Below, one piece after another: positions 55,985 through 64,000 of a stretch of DNA of 64,000 bases. Below the pieces are notes generated by a model. The model searched no databases. It was not told the DNA's origin and worked only from the letters and a program-made list of their open reading frames with translations. The stretch lies in assembly GCF_021611515.1 (NCBI RefSeq), contig NZ_CP090960.1:1-64000 (forward strand), in the 5' to 3' direction. The DNA comes from Mariluticola halotolerans. Lineage in GTDB: Bacteria > Pseudomonadota > Alphaproteobacteria > Rhizobiales > Devosiaceae. The stretch's first letter is position 1, and the number at the start of each line of letters is the position of its first letter. A program made the position numbers and the translations under genes.

Positions 55985-57367
55985 TCAGGCGGGTTCGATC
56001 TGAGAGTTGCGTTTTTCCAGTGCGCGGCAAAGGGCCTGATAACAATCGGCATCGAAGGCGGTGCCGATTTCCTGACCCATTTTCAATATCGCCTCGTCGG
56101 CAGAGCGGCCCTGCCAGTATGGCCGGTTGGAGGTGAGGGCGTCGAACACATCGGCGACGGTGACGATGCGGGTGGAGAGGTCGATCTCTTCGGCGCTGAG
56201 GGCGTTGGGATACCCCTTGCCATCAAGGCGCTCATGATGGGCGCCAGCGGTTTTGGCGATATCGGCGAAAATGCCGATCCGTTCGAGGATGAGTTGCGAA
56301 TAGGCCGGATGTTTGCGGATTTCGCGGAATTCGGCCTCGTCGAGCTTGCCGGGCTTGTCGAGAATGGCATTGGAGATGGCCAGTTTGCCGATATCGTGCA
56401 ACAGCGCGGCGCGCTGGAGCCAGCGCCGGGCGGCAGGGTCAATGCCGAGTTCTTCGGCGATCATATCGGTGTAGATACGAACGCGTTCACTGTGTCCGGC
56501 GGTAAAGGGGCTTTTGGCGTCGATGACGGTGGCAAAACCCGACACGATGTCGTCCAGATAATCGTCATCGATTGCTGACTGGGCCTGTGCAGGTGCGAGC
56601 GCGAACACTTTTGCGTCGATATTCTCGTCGGCCAGCGTTTTCCAAAATGCCGGGCGGGTGGCGACGCGGGCGAAGGCGGCGCTGACGGCGGGGTCAAACC
56701 ATGTGCCGGTGCGGTTTTGTGCCTCTGCCATGGCTGCGGTCTTGCCGCTGGAGGTGTTGAACACATCAACGACCTGGGCGAGCAGCGCGATGCGCGCATA
56801 AACCGGGATATCCGCGCCCTTGAGGCCGAGGGGACTGCCGCCGCCATTCCAGTGTTCATCAAGATTCTGGATGCCGTGGGCCACTGGTTCGGGAAAGCGC
56901 AGTTTGCGGGCAATGTCGGCACCGGCATGGCAACGGGTTTCAAACAATTCGCGTGAATATTCGCCGCTGTTGAGAAGTACATCGAGGGCGGTGCGCAACC
57001 GTGTTGGCAGGTTTTGGCCGGCGCCGGTGTGGCCAAGGACGAAACTGACCGTTTGCGGAATAGACCTGACGGTTTTGTGGTCGCGCTTGAAAGCGAGGTC
57101 ATCGGCCAGATAAAGCTCGCAAATGCGCGCAGCGTTTGACGAACAGCCCAAATCCTTGAGCAGCAAGGTGTAGTAGAGTTCCCAGATCTGCCTGGTGTCG
57201 AGACCCAGTTCCTGGCCGATATGCACACCAATCCAGCAGCAGCGGATACAATGCCCCTCGGGTTGTCCCTCAGTCAGATCAAGGGCGAAACTGAGCGCGC
57301 CAAGCAGTTCGGCGAGTTGAATGTTCTGATGGACCTGGGCTGCTGTCCCGGTGCGATTTGCTGTCAT
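55985..57367 (-). CDS. HD-GYP cyclic-di-GMP phosphodiesterase
   Basis: 460 aa from ATG 57367 (CGGAGC upstream). An N-terminal region with HD-like remnants (GHCIRCCWIGVHIGQELGLD, YYTLLLKDLGCSS), then from about residue 290 a complete HD-GYP: GHSERVRIYTDMIAEEL, LLHDIGKLAISN, HHERLDGKGYP. The family hydrolyses cyclic di-GMP. No input domain (PAS, GAF or receiver) is visible, so it is probably controlled through the N-terminal part. Confidence 0.9.
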   Translation of the reverse strand: MTANRTGTAAQVHQNIQLAELLGALSFALDLTEGQPEGHCIRCCWIGVHIGQELGLDTRQIWELYYTLLLKDLGCSSNAARICELYLADDLAFKRDHKTVRSIPQTVSFVLGHTGAGQNLPTRLRTALDVLLNSGEYSRELFETRCHAGADIARKLRFPEPVAHGIQNLDEHWNGGGSPLGLKGADIPVYARIALLAQVVDVFNTSSGKTAAMAEAQNRTGTWFDPAVSAAFARVATRPAFWKTLADENIDAKVFALAPAQAQSAIDDDYLDDIVSGFATVIDAKSPFTAGHSERVRIYTDMIAEELGIDPAARRWLQRAALLHDIGKLAISNAILDKPGKLDEAEFREIRKHPAYSQLILERIGIFADIAKTAGAHHERLDGKGYPNALSAEEIDLSTRIVTVADVFDALTSNRPYWQGRSADEAILKMGQEIGTAFDADCYQALCRALEKRNSQIEPA

Positions 57368-57439
57368 CTTTGCTCCGAGACTGCCTGATTGCGAAACCAA
57401 GGCTAGTCGCGGAGGCTTAAAGCCAGGTTTAACCGGTTA

Positions 57440-57823
57440 TTATTTCGATGGCGGGCGTTCGAACAATTCCAGCCGTTCGCCGCTGGGGCCACGGAAGAAG
57501 CAGCAACGCAGGTCGTCCCACAATTCCAGATAGGGGCTGAATTCGACGTCCGGCATGTGGCTGCGGATGTGGGTTTTGGTCGCTTCAATGTCGTCGACCG
57601 TAAAGGCGATGTGATTGAGGCGGGCGTCACCTTCGAGAAAGCCGGAGGCCCCGCCGACCAGTTCCAGTTCCCATTCACCAAGGCGCAGGAACACCAGTTC
57701 GATACCGCCATCGCGCGGTTTGCGGCCGGTGAGCGTGAGGCCCATGACCTCGGTGTAGAACCGGATGGACTTGTCGAGATCGGCAACCATGATGCCGATA
57801 TGTTCGAATTTTCTCGGTTTCAT
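57440..57823 (-). CDS. VOC-family protein (lactoylglutathione-lyase-like)
   Basis: 127 aa. EHIGIMVADLDKSIRFYTEVMG and RLNHIAFTVDDIEATK, with Glu in GGIELVFLRLGEWELELV and ERLELFERP at the end. Metal ligands H/E/H/E are present, so glyoxalase-type activity is plausible. Monocistronic. Confidence 0.83.
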   Translation of the reverse strand: MKPRKFEHIGIMVADLDKSIRFYTEVMGLTLTGRKPRDGGIELVFLRLGEWELELVGGASGFLEGDARLNHIAFTVDDIEATKTHIRSHMPDVEFSPYLELWDDLRCCFFRGPSGERLELFERPPSK

Positions 57824-57927
57824 CGTGTTGTTGCCCTTGAGTGCCGGTCGTTATGGAGGCGTTTTTGTAAGTGATGACCTGGGCACAAGCAAGGGCTGCC
57901 GAGACGAATGTCTGACGCTGGGAGGAA

Positions 57928-57960
57928 GCCCGGGTGGGGCGGGACGAACCCCACCCGGGC
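57928..57960 (-). terminator. Long stem-loop after the Spy-like gene
   Basis: A perfect 12-bp stem GCCCGGGTGGGG/CCCCACCCGGGC with a 9-base loop, 11 bases past the stop. No T run follows on either strand, so it may be a processing or Rho-linked site. Confidence 0.55.
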
Positions 57961-57970
57961 GCGCAGCAAA

Positions 57971-58537
57971 TCAGCCGCGTTTGTCGTGATGCTGGCGCTT
58001 GTGATCGCCGCCGCGACGTTGATCGTTATCGCCGCCACGCATGCGGGACTTGGAGCGGAATTCGGCCTTCTGCTCGTCGGAGAGAGTGTCGTAGAAAACC
58101 TCAAATGCGGGTACGACATCATCCATTGCCGCGACCTGCGCTGCCATGTTGGCGTGACGGGTCTTCATGCGTTCGGCCATGTCAGGTGTATCGGTTTTTT
58201 CCGGCACGACACAATTGTCGGCATATTCGGTCTGGGCCGCGAGTGCCGCTGTCTTGAGGTCGGCGAGCAGGGTTTTCTGCTCATCGGTGAGGGTGATTTT
58301 GGTCTCGACGCCGTTCAGTGCTGTTTCAAGGCGCGCGGCGCCGTCTTCGGAACACATGAGCCGCACGAAAGCGCCGGGCATGCGGTCACCACCGCGCTGC
58401 TGCATGTGCTGGCCCTGGTCGCGATGCTTGCGCATGCCGTTGTCGCGATCATGGGCATAGGCGGCGGGGGTGAGGGCTGTGAGGCCGACAGTGCCGGCGA
58501 GGGCCGAGGCGAGGAGGAAAGAGTTGAGTTTTTGCAT
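57971..58537 (-). CDS. Spy/CpxP-family periplasmic protein
   Basis: 188 aa. Signal peptide (LLASALAGTVGLTALTPAAYA), a charged linker, and the two LTxxQ motifs LTDEQKTLL and LSDEQKAEF typical of Spy/CpxP chaperones of envelope stress. Ends with a Arg/Gly/Asp/His-rich tail (GGDNDQRRGGDHKRQHHDKRG) that may bind metals. Confidence 0.85.
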   Translation of the reverse strand: MQKLNSFLLASALAGTVGLTALTPAAYAHDRDNGMRKHRDQGQHMQQRGGDRMPGAFVRLMCSEDGAARLETALNGVETKITLTDEQKTLLADLKTAALAAQTEYADNCVVPEKTDTPDMAERMKTRHANMAAQVAAMDDVVPAFEVFYDTLSDEQKAEFRSKSRMRGGDNDQRRGGDHKRQHHDKRG

Positions 58538-58701
58538 GGGGTAATCCTTTTTTGTCTTCAGGTCAGGGGGTCAAATGTCCAGTTCTGGAGGTCCTGGGGT
58601 TCCGTCTTCCGGGGAACAGGACTGAACCTAAAGCATGGCGGATTGCGCCAACCTGTCGGTGACATGAAAAAACGGTAAGGGCGGTAAGGTTGGCGGGGCA
58701 C

Positions 58702-58732
58702 AAAAAAACGCCCCACCCAGCGGGTGAGGCGC
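58702..58732 (-). terminator. Terminator of the CBS-domain gene
   Basis: GCGCCTCACCC/GGGTGGGGCG stem (one wobble) with the GCT loop and seven T on the minus strand, 26 bases after the stop. Confidence 0.88.
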
Positions 58733-58757
58733 AATTTTAGGTTGAGAGGTGGTGCGG

Positions 58758-59186
58758 CTAGGAGGCGATATATTCGCGCATGGCTGCCGCCTCTTCCTCG
58801 GTTTTCTCGATCTTGCGCTTGACGACATCACCGATGGACACGAGGCCAGCCAGCTGGCCGTTTCTCAGGACTGGCACATGGCGGATGCGCCGGGCCGTCA
58901 TGAGCTGCATGAGTTCATCAAGGCTGGTTTCGGGGGTGCAGGTGATGAGGTTACGCGTCATGCAGCCTGAAACCGGCGAAAACAACACCGCCGTGCTATC
59001 GCCGCCCATCTGGCGGATAACATCCCGCTCGGACATGATGCCCACGACCTGATCTTCAGCATCGACCACAACCACGGCACCGATATTTTCGGAATTGAGT
59101 ACGCGTATCGCCTCGGCGATTTTTGCTTCGCCGGAGATCGTGAATACTTTTGCGCCCTTGCTTTGCAGAATATTTTCAACGTTCAT
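58758..59186 (-). CDS. CBS-domain pair protein
   Basis: 142 aa from ATG 59186 (GGAGGACGACC upstream). Two CBS motifs: NIGAVVVVDAEDQVVGIMSERDVIRQM and HVPVLRNGQLAGLVSIGDVVKRKI. Such proteins sense adenylates. No partner domain is fused, so the effector is unknown. Confidence 0.9.
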   Translation of the reverse strand: MNVENILQSKGAKVFTISGEAKIAEAIRVLNSENIGAVVVVDAEDQVVGIMSERDVIRQMGGDSTAVLFSPVSGCMTRNLITCTPETSLDELMQLMTARRIRHVPVLRNGQLAGLVSIGDVVKRKIEKTEEEAAAMREYIAS

Positions 59187-59368
59187 AAGGTCGTCCTCCT
59201 TGTGAAACAGATCATGCCTCAATCGATAAAGCATATTTCATCATGTTTGTTGGTGACGCCTATTTGTTCTTGTTCGATAGATTCTTTTTCGCGGCACCCT
59301 GTGTTTGAGTATGCACGGCTATTACTGATTGGGCAATCCGGCGAAATTGAATGCTTTTTAACGAAGAA

Positions 59369-59389
59369 GACCGGCCACGAGGGCCGGTC
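59369..59389 (-). terminator. Terminator of the 90-aa membrane protein gene
   Basis: Perfect 8-bp stem GACCGGCC/GGCCGGTC with a 5-base loop; on the minus strand TTCTTCGTT follows. Confidence 0.7.
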
Positions 59390-59433
59390 AGGTAACGCAA
59401 TTCCAGTGCATGGGGCAGTGCGCTGCCATCGCG

Positions 59434-59706
59434 TTAGTTGCGGTGGTCTGACTTCCAGTCCTGGGTGGCGCGGTTGCGCGCCGGCTGGGTTTTATGTGCG
59501 CCCAATCGCCAGACTTCAAACACGACTGCGAGCAAGAGGGTTGCGAACGCGACAATCATCGCGAGCATGCCGTTGTCGAGCGTGACAAGGTGTGCCGCAG
59601 CGGTTGCAGGGGAAACCGCTGCGACAACCGCAAACAGGGCCAACAGGGCAATGGCGCGCTTGCGGAATGGTCTGATTTTATTGTTGTTCTGGCGTTTGGA
59701 GGTCAT
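59434..59706 (-). CDS. Small membrane protein, 90 aa
   Basis: ATG 59706 (GTG at 59715 also possible). A basic N-terminus (MTSKRQNNNKIRPFRKRA), then two hydrophobic segments (IALLALFAVVAAVSPATAAAH; GMLAMIVAFATLLLAVVFEV), and a charged tail. Not recognised. Confidence 0.62.
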   Translation of the reverse strand: MTSKRQNNNKIRPFRKRAIALLALFAVVAAVSPATAAAHLVTLDNGMLAMIVAFATLLLAVVFEVWRLGAHKTQPARNRATQDWKSDHRN

Positions 59707-59863
59707 GGGCGGCACTCGCTTTATTCAGACTTGCGACAATACGAATAGACACCCTAAATGCGGACGGAGTTGGGGCCGACAATGGAAAAGCGGGTACCAT
59801 TTGAAGGCGTAATTGTGGCGGTTGGGCTGCCGTTTGCCCGCCAAGACGGGATTGGTGCCGTTT

Positions 59864-60295
59864 CTAGAACGGTTTAACGATGACCAGAATTGCCACGCAG
59901 ATGATGGAGATGACGGTGATGGGGCCGGATATTTTCAGCACTGCGGGGATTTTGTGATCCGGATTGTTGCTGAGGCGGCGCAGGGCGCCGGATTGCATAC
60001 CGTGGATGGCTGAAAGACCGGTGACGATCGCCAGTTTTATCAAGAACCAGGGCGAGGTGAGCCAATTGCCCATGATGGCAAGGGTAATGCCGAGGATCCA
60101 GACGAGGCCGAGCGCGGGATTGGTGACCCGCATGTCCCATTTGCGTGCAGTGATGAGGAACGCCTGCTTTTGTGCTGCGGGCAGGGTTTGGGGCAGGTGG
60201 GTTTGAACGGTGATGGCGATGGCCATGACCAGCACGCCGCCCACCCAGGTGAGTACAGCGGCAAGATGGAATGCCTTGAGCCAGAGATAATCCAT
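59864..60295 (-). CDS. CopD/HemJ-like membrane protein
   Basis: 143 aa from ATG 60295 (AGGGGA upstream). Four helices; starts WLKAFHLAAVLTWVGGVLVM with a His and Trp, plus RKWDMRVTNPALGLVWILG. Resembles CopD/DUF2269 and HemJ proteins, which bind heme or handle copper. The exact family is not fixed by the sequence. Confidence 0.7.
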   Translation of the reverse strand: MDYLWLKAFHLAAVLTWVGGVLVMAIAITVQTHLPQTLPAAQKQAFLITARKWDMRVTNPALGLVWILGITLAIMGNWLTSPWFLIKLAIVTGLSAIHGMQSGALRRLSNNPDHKIPAVLKISGPITVISIICVAILVIVKPF

Positions 60296-60313
60296 TTTTG
60301 CGTCCCCTATTAA

Positions 60314-61663
<1,350 letters not shown>

Positions 61664-61764
61664 GGATATTCGCGACCCGTCCTCACGATCTGTTGTGCAG
61701 TTGTGGCTTGTCTGATGCGTTTTGCGCGGCAAGAGTGTGACGATCATGGTGAGGGGATGCGGAC

Positions 61765-62727
61765 ATGCTTATTCGTGTAAAGCCCAGCTGGGCGGTGAGT
61801 GAGGCCTCTGCGACGCCCGAGGCGACCTATCTCAACCGCCGGGCTTTGCTGGCAGGTCTGGCGGGCACGGCGCTGGCCGCGCCCTTTGCCGGCATGGCGA
61901 CAGGTGCGCGGGCGGCGACAGAACGGCTGGCGATGAGCGCGCCGCGCAATGCGGCCTATCAGATCGAGCGGGAGATTACGCCCGAGGCGGAAAATCTCAA
62001 GTTTAACAACTTCTATGAATATGGCTCGCACAAGGGGATCGGCCCCGATGCGGAGACGCAGCTGAAGCCGCGGCCCTGGCAGGTGGTGATTGACGGGTTG
62101 GTGGACAAGCCACTGACGCTGGATGTTGATGAATTGATCGGCAAGATGACGCTTGAAGAGCGGCTTTACCGGCATCGCTGTGTCGAGGGGTGGTCAATGA
62201 CCGTGCCCTGGATCGGGTTTCCGGTGAAAGCGCTGGTTGATCTGGCGGCACCGCTTTCCTCGGCGAAATATCTGCGGATGGAAACGTTCAGCGACCCGGA
62301 ACTGGCCAGCGGTATCCGCACGCAGCCCTGGTATCCCTGGCCCTATGTGGAGGGCATGACCATTGAGGAGGCCGGGAATGATCTCGGGTTTCTGGTGGTG
62401 GGTGCCTATGGCAAACAGGTTGCCAACCAAATGGGCGCGCCGATCCGGCTGCATCTGCCCTGGAAATACGGTTTCAAGTCCCTCAAGTCGATTGTGAAGT
62501 TTACCTTCACCGATACACGGCCTGTGGGGCTTTGGGAGACGATTGCGGCCAATGAATACGGGTTCTGGGCCAATGTGAACCCTGAGGTGCCACATCCGCG
62601 CTGGAGCCAGGCGAGCGAGATTGTTTTACATACAATGGAGCGGGTGCCGACGCAGCTGTTCAACGGCTATGGCGAGCAGGTGGCGAGCCTTTATGCCGGT
62701 ATGGAAGGCGAGATGCTTTATCGCTAG
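61765..62727 (+). CDS. msrP: Protein-methionine-sulfoxide reductase catalytic subunit MsrP
   Basis: Periplasmic molybdoenzyme (YedY) that repairs oxidised Met in the envelope. 320 aa with a Tat-type signal (LNRRALLAGLAGTALAAPFAG), the sulfite-oxidase fold FNNFYEYGSHKGI, and the molybdenum ligand Cys in RHRCVEGWSMTVPWIGFP. The membrane heme partner msrQ is not directly downstream. moaE and moaD elsewhere in the window supply its cofactor pathway. Confidence 0.93.
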   Translation: MLIRVKPSWAVSEASATPEATYLNRRALLAGLAGTALAAPFAGMATGARAATERLAMSAPRNAAYQIEREITPEAENLKFNNFYEYGSHKGIGPDAETQLKPRPWQVVIDGLVDKPLTLDVDELIGKMTLEERLYRHRCVEGWSMTVPWIGFPVKALVDLAAPLSSAKYLRMETFSDPELASGIRTQPWYPWPYVEGMTIEEAGNDLGFLVVGAYGKQVANQMGAPIRLHLPWKYGFKSLKSIVKFTFTDTRPVGLWETIAANEYGFWANVNPEVPHPRWSQASEIVLHTMERVPTQLFNGYGEQVASLYAGMEGEMLYR

Positions 62728-62768
62728 GGCGGGCGCGAAATCTGACTGGAGATATGAGCTGCAAAAAT

Positions 62769-62802
62769 GAACCCCGCCCGAGGGGAGGGCAGGGTTCTTT
62801 TT
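62769..62802 (+). terminator. Terminator of msrP
   Basis: AACCCCGCCC/GGGCAGGGTT stem with a GAGGGGA loop and CTTTTT tail, about 40 bases after the stop. Confidence 0.85.
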
Positions 62803-62956
62803 GGGACCGTTCGGCAATGCTTCCCGATCCAAAGGCAGGGCTGCTGGAGGTCTTGCAGCCCGGATGCATGGTATTTGTTGGCCGGAGTATCGCAGGCGGT
62901 GCGGCTGCCGGTTAGTGCTGAATAATCATGGCTGGTATGCGTTTTCTGCACGGCAC

Positions 62957-62990
62957 AAAAAAAGGGCCCCGCTCAATTAAGAGCAGGGCC
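62957..62990 (-). terminator. Terminator of sRNA 1
   Basis: GGCCCTGCTC/GAGCGGGGCC stem (minus strand, one wobble), six-base loop, seven U. Confidence 0.9.
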
Positions 62991-63163
62991 AAAGATCTGT
63001 TGAGGTCAAGGACCTCTAAAATCTGAAAGTGGTGGCAGACGACGAGGGAGGAGGATACGTCTTCTGCCAGTCGGGCTCCAGCCTAGGGAGGAGGAGAAGG
63101 CTATCACCCGGTTGCCGCCTGGATCAGATCTAGGGAGGAGGAGAAGATCATCTCCGCAGCGAC
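62957..63163 (-). ncRNA. sRNA 1 with three UCCUCCUCCC hairpin loops (alpha-r14/CcsR-like)
   Basis: About 207 nt, predicted to start at 63163 and end in the terminator at 62957. Three hairpins in a row: arms 63127-63131/63145-63149, 63080-63084/63098-63102, and 63034-63044/63058-63068, with 13-base loops of UCUCCUCCUCCCU (twice, identical) and UAUCCUCCUCCCU. Then a 6-bp hairpin GAGGUC/GACCUC (63002-63016). The loops complement Shine-Dalgarno AGGAGG, the logic of the CUCCUCCC sRNAs of Sinorhizobium and Rhodobacter. No ORF fits. Confidence 0.8.
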
Positions 63164-63169
63164 AAGTTG

Positions 63170-63198
63170 AATATGTTGCTATTCGGCTTTTTCAGCAA
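63170..63198 (-). promoter_or_regulatory. Promoter of sRNA 1
   Basis: Minus strand: -35 TTGCTG (63193-63198), 17-bp spacer, -10 CATATT (63170-63175); start predicted near 63163. Confidence 0.65.
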
Positions 63199-63217
63199 CC
63201 GCTGGTTTGGAATAGCA

Positions 63218-63236
63218 GCCATGCATTGAGTGCACG
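63218..63236. promoter_or_regulatory. Conserved 19-bp element upstream of sRNA 1 promoter
   Basis: GCCATGCATTGAGTGCACG on the plus strand. The gap to the -35 is 19 bp, exactly as for the copy at 63438. It contains TGCA-N5-TGCA, suggesting a dimer site at about -64. Confidence 0.65.
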
Positions 63237-63269
63237 ATGCATGCACGGCATGCATGGCAAATTGCGGAC

Positions 63270-63304
63270 AAAAAAAAGCCCCGCTCGGAGGAGAGTGGGG
63301 CTTT
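63270..63304 (-). terminator. Terminator of sRNA 2, with UCCUCC loop
   Basis: AAAGCCCC/GGGGCTTT plus CTC/GAG around a hexaloop UCCUCC (63287-63292), followed by eight U. Confidence 0.9.
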
Positions 63305-63383
63305 AAGGCGGGCGCGGCCCAAAGGGCGCGCCAGGAGGAAACACCGACAGGCACAGGGAGGGGAGGAGTACCTGTCGTGTTGC
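63270..63383 (-). ncRNA. sRNA 2 with CUCCUCCC-type loops (paralogue of sRNA 1)
   Basis: About 114 nt. A 5' hairpin ACAC-GACAGG/CCUGUC-GUGU (63341-63351 with 63371-63380) shows a loop containing CUCCUCCCCUCCC; a single-stranded UUCCUCCU follows; then a GGCGCG/CGCGCC hairpin (63311-63332), and a terminator whose loop is exactly UCCUCC. Thus three anti-Shine-Dalgarno sites in 114 nt. The next gene down (sRNA 1) has the same theme. Confidence 0.78.
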
Positions 63384-63389
63384 AAGGCC

Positions 63390-63418
63390 TAAATAGGTAT
63401 TGGCCGCCGGTTTCGCAA
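63390..63418 (-). promoter_or_regulatory. Promoter of sRNA 2
   Basis: Minus strand: -35 TTGCGA (63413-63418), 17-bp spacer, -10 TATTTA (63390-63395); start predicted near 63383. Confidence 0.7.
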
Positions 63419-63437
63419 GGGAAGGTAGCGCATGTCA

Positions 63438-63456
63438 GCCATGCACTGAGCGCATG
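63438..63456. promoter_or_regulatory. Conserved 19-bp element upstream of sRNA 2 promoter
   Basis: GCCATGCACTGAGCGCATG on the plus strand, 4 differences from the 63218 copy. It starts 19 bp upstream of the -35, like the other. Confidence 0.65.
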
Positions 63457-63462
63457 GCTTGT

Positions 63463-64000
63463 CTAGTACGACCAGATCCGGGCCTTCTCGACCAGAAAGT
63501 CGCGGAACACCCCGACCCGCATGGAGTTTTTGAGGGCCGGCGGATAGACGAAATAGGTTTCGAACTCTGGCAGCTCGACCTGATCCAGAATGCGCACAAG
63601 CGTGGGCTCATCCTCGACCATATAGGCGGGCAGCATGGCAATGCCGATGCCGGCGCGGGCAGCCTGCATCATGCCGTATATGGCATTGACCTTGAGGGCG
63701 GCCTGACGCGGGGAATTGTCGGGGCGGCCAAGGCGCTCAAGAAAATTCACATCACCGAGGAATGAGGGCACAGGTTCGCCGAACGAGACAATGCTGTGTT
63801 CGTCCAGTTCCTCAATAGATTGCGGGGTGCCGCGCTCTTCGAGATATTCCTTGGAGGCGTAGATGTGAAAATTCATCGTGAACAGCTTGCGCTGGATCAT
63901 TTCGCCCTGAACCGGACGGTGCAGGCGGATGGCGACGTCGGCGGCGCGCATGGCCAGATCGAGCTCGGCATCGTTGAGTTTGATCTCAAGATTGATGGTT
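63463..64000 (-). CDS. LysR-family regulator, C-terminal part (cut by window edge)
   Basis: About 179 codons of the effector-binding half; the 5' end with the HTH lies beyond 64000. Visible: INLEIKLNDAELDLAMRAAD, DVAIRLHRPVQGEMIQRKL, the periplasmic-binding-like core MMQAARAGIGIAMLPAYMVED and LVEKARIWSY at the end. Its end lies just 7 bases from the upstream element of sRNA 2. Effector unknown. Confidence 0.9.
   Translation of the reverse strand, partial: TINLEIKLNDAELDLAMRAADVAIRLHRPVQGEMIQRKLFTMNFHIYASKEYLEERGTPQSIEELDEHSIVSFGEPVPSFLGDVNFLERLGRPDNSPRQAALKVNAIYGMMQAARAGIGIAMLPAYMVEDEPTLVRILDQVELPEFETYFVYPPALKNSMRVGVFRDFLVEKARIWSY

Overview
The window is high-GC DNA from an alphaproteobacterium, most likely of the order Hyphomicrobiales (Rhizobiales). 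The evidence is the separate petA-petB-petC operon, the lgt/MidA/pgeF cluster, the ubiK, YbjN, proC and CsaA order, a UvrB with a long N-terminal extension, CUCCUCC-loop sRNAs of the kind known from rhizobia and Rhodobacter, and a leaderless amino-acid attenuator like rhizobial trpL. Genus is not claimed. No tRNA, rRNA, CRISPR array or intact insertion sequence was seen.

Layout. 0-8 kb: end of trmL, cytochrome bc1 operon, apt, two MaoC-fold proteins, a SpeE-like protein, ychF and pth. 8-24 kb: rplY; carboxynorspermidine decarboxylase and dehydrogenase (polyamines); a paired YdcZ transporter; prs; the lgt-MidA-pgeF operon; ubiK; YbjN-proC-CsaA; ilvE; pgsA-moaD-moaE-VOC; and an aromatic-pathway aroG behind a leader peptide and attenuator. 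24-38 kb: a nuclease, J-domain and VWA proteins, the antiporter-SDR-uvrC operon, small membrane and hypothetical proteins, then 1.4 kb packed with extragenic palindromic repeats.

38.7-47.1 kb is an accessory region wrapped around uvrB. On one side is an AT-rich SIR2-STAND NTPase gene (probable abortive-infection defence) with about 0.6 kb of non-coding DNA. On the other is a restriction-modification set: a probable endonuclease, Vsr, and a Dcm-like cytosine methylase whose sequence predicts CCWGG specificity.

47-64 kb: hemerythrin/HxlR, a cluster of four secreted SH3 (mostly SH3 plus crystallin-like) proteins, tdk, a candidate structured RNA, a DMT exporter, a class V PLP enzyme, an HD-GYP phosphodiesterase, a Spy-like protein, a CBS protein, aspartate aminotransferase and msrP.

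The most striking signals are in the RNA. Two tandem minus-strand sRNAs (about 62957-63163 and 63270-63383) carry hairpins whose loops repeat the anti-Shine-Dalgarno sequence UCCUCCUCCC. Each has a sigma70-like promoter with a 17-bp spacer, and the same 19-bp element lies exactly 19 bp upstream of each -35. The second signal is the aroG leader: a 27-codon peptide with seven aromatic residues among codons 8-15, predicted to start at the first transcribed base, followed by a perfect terminator.
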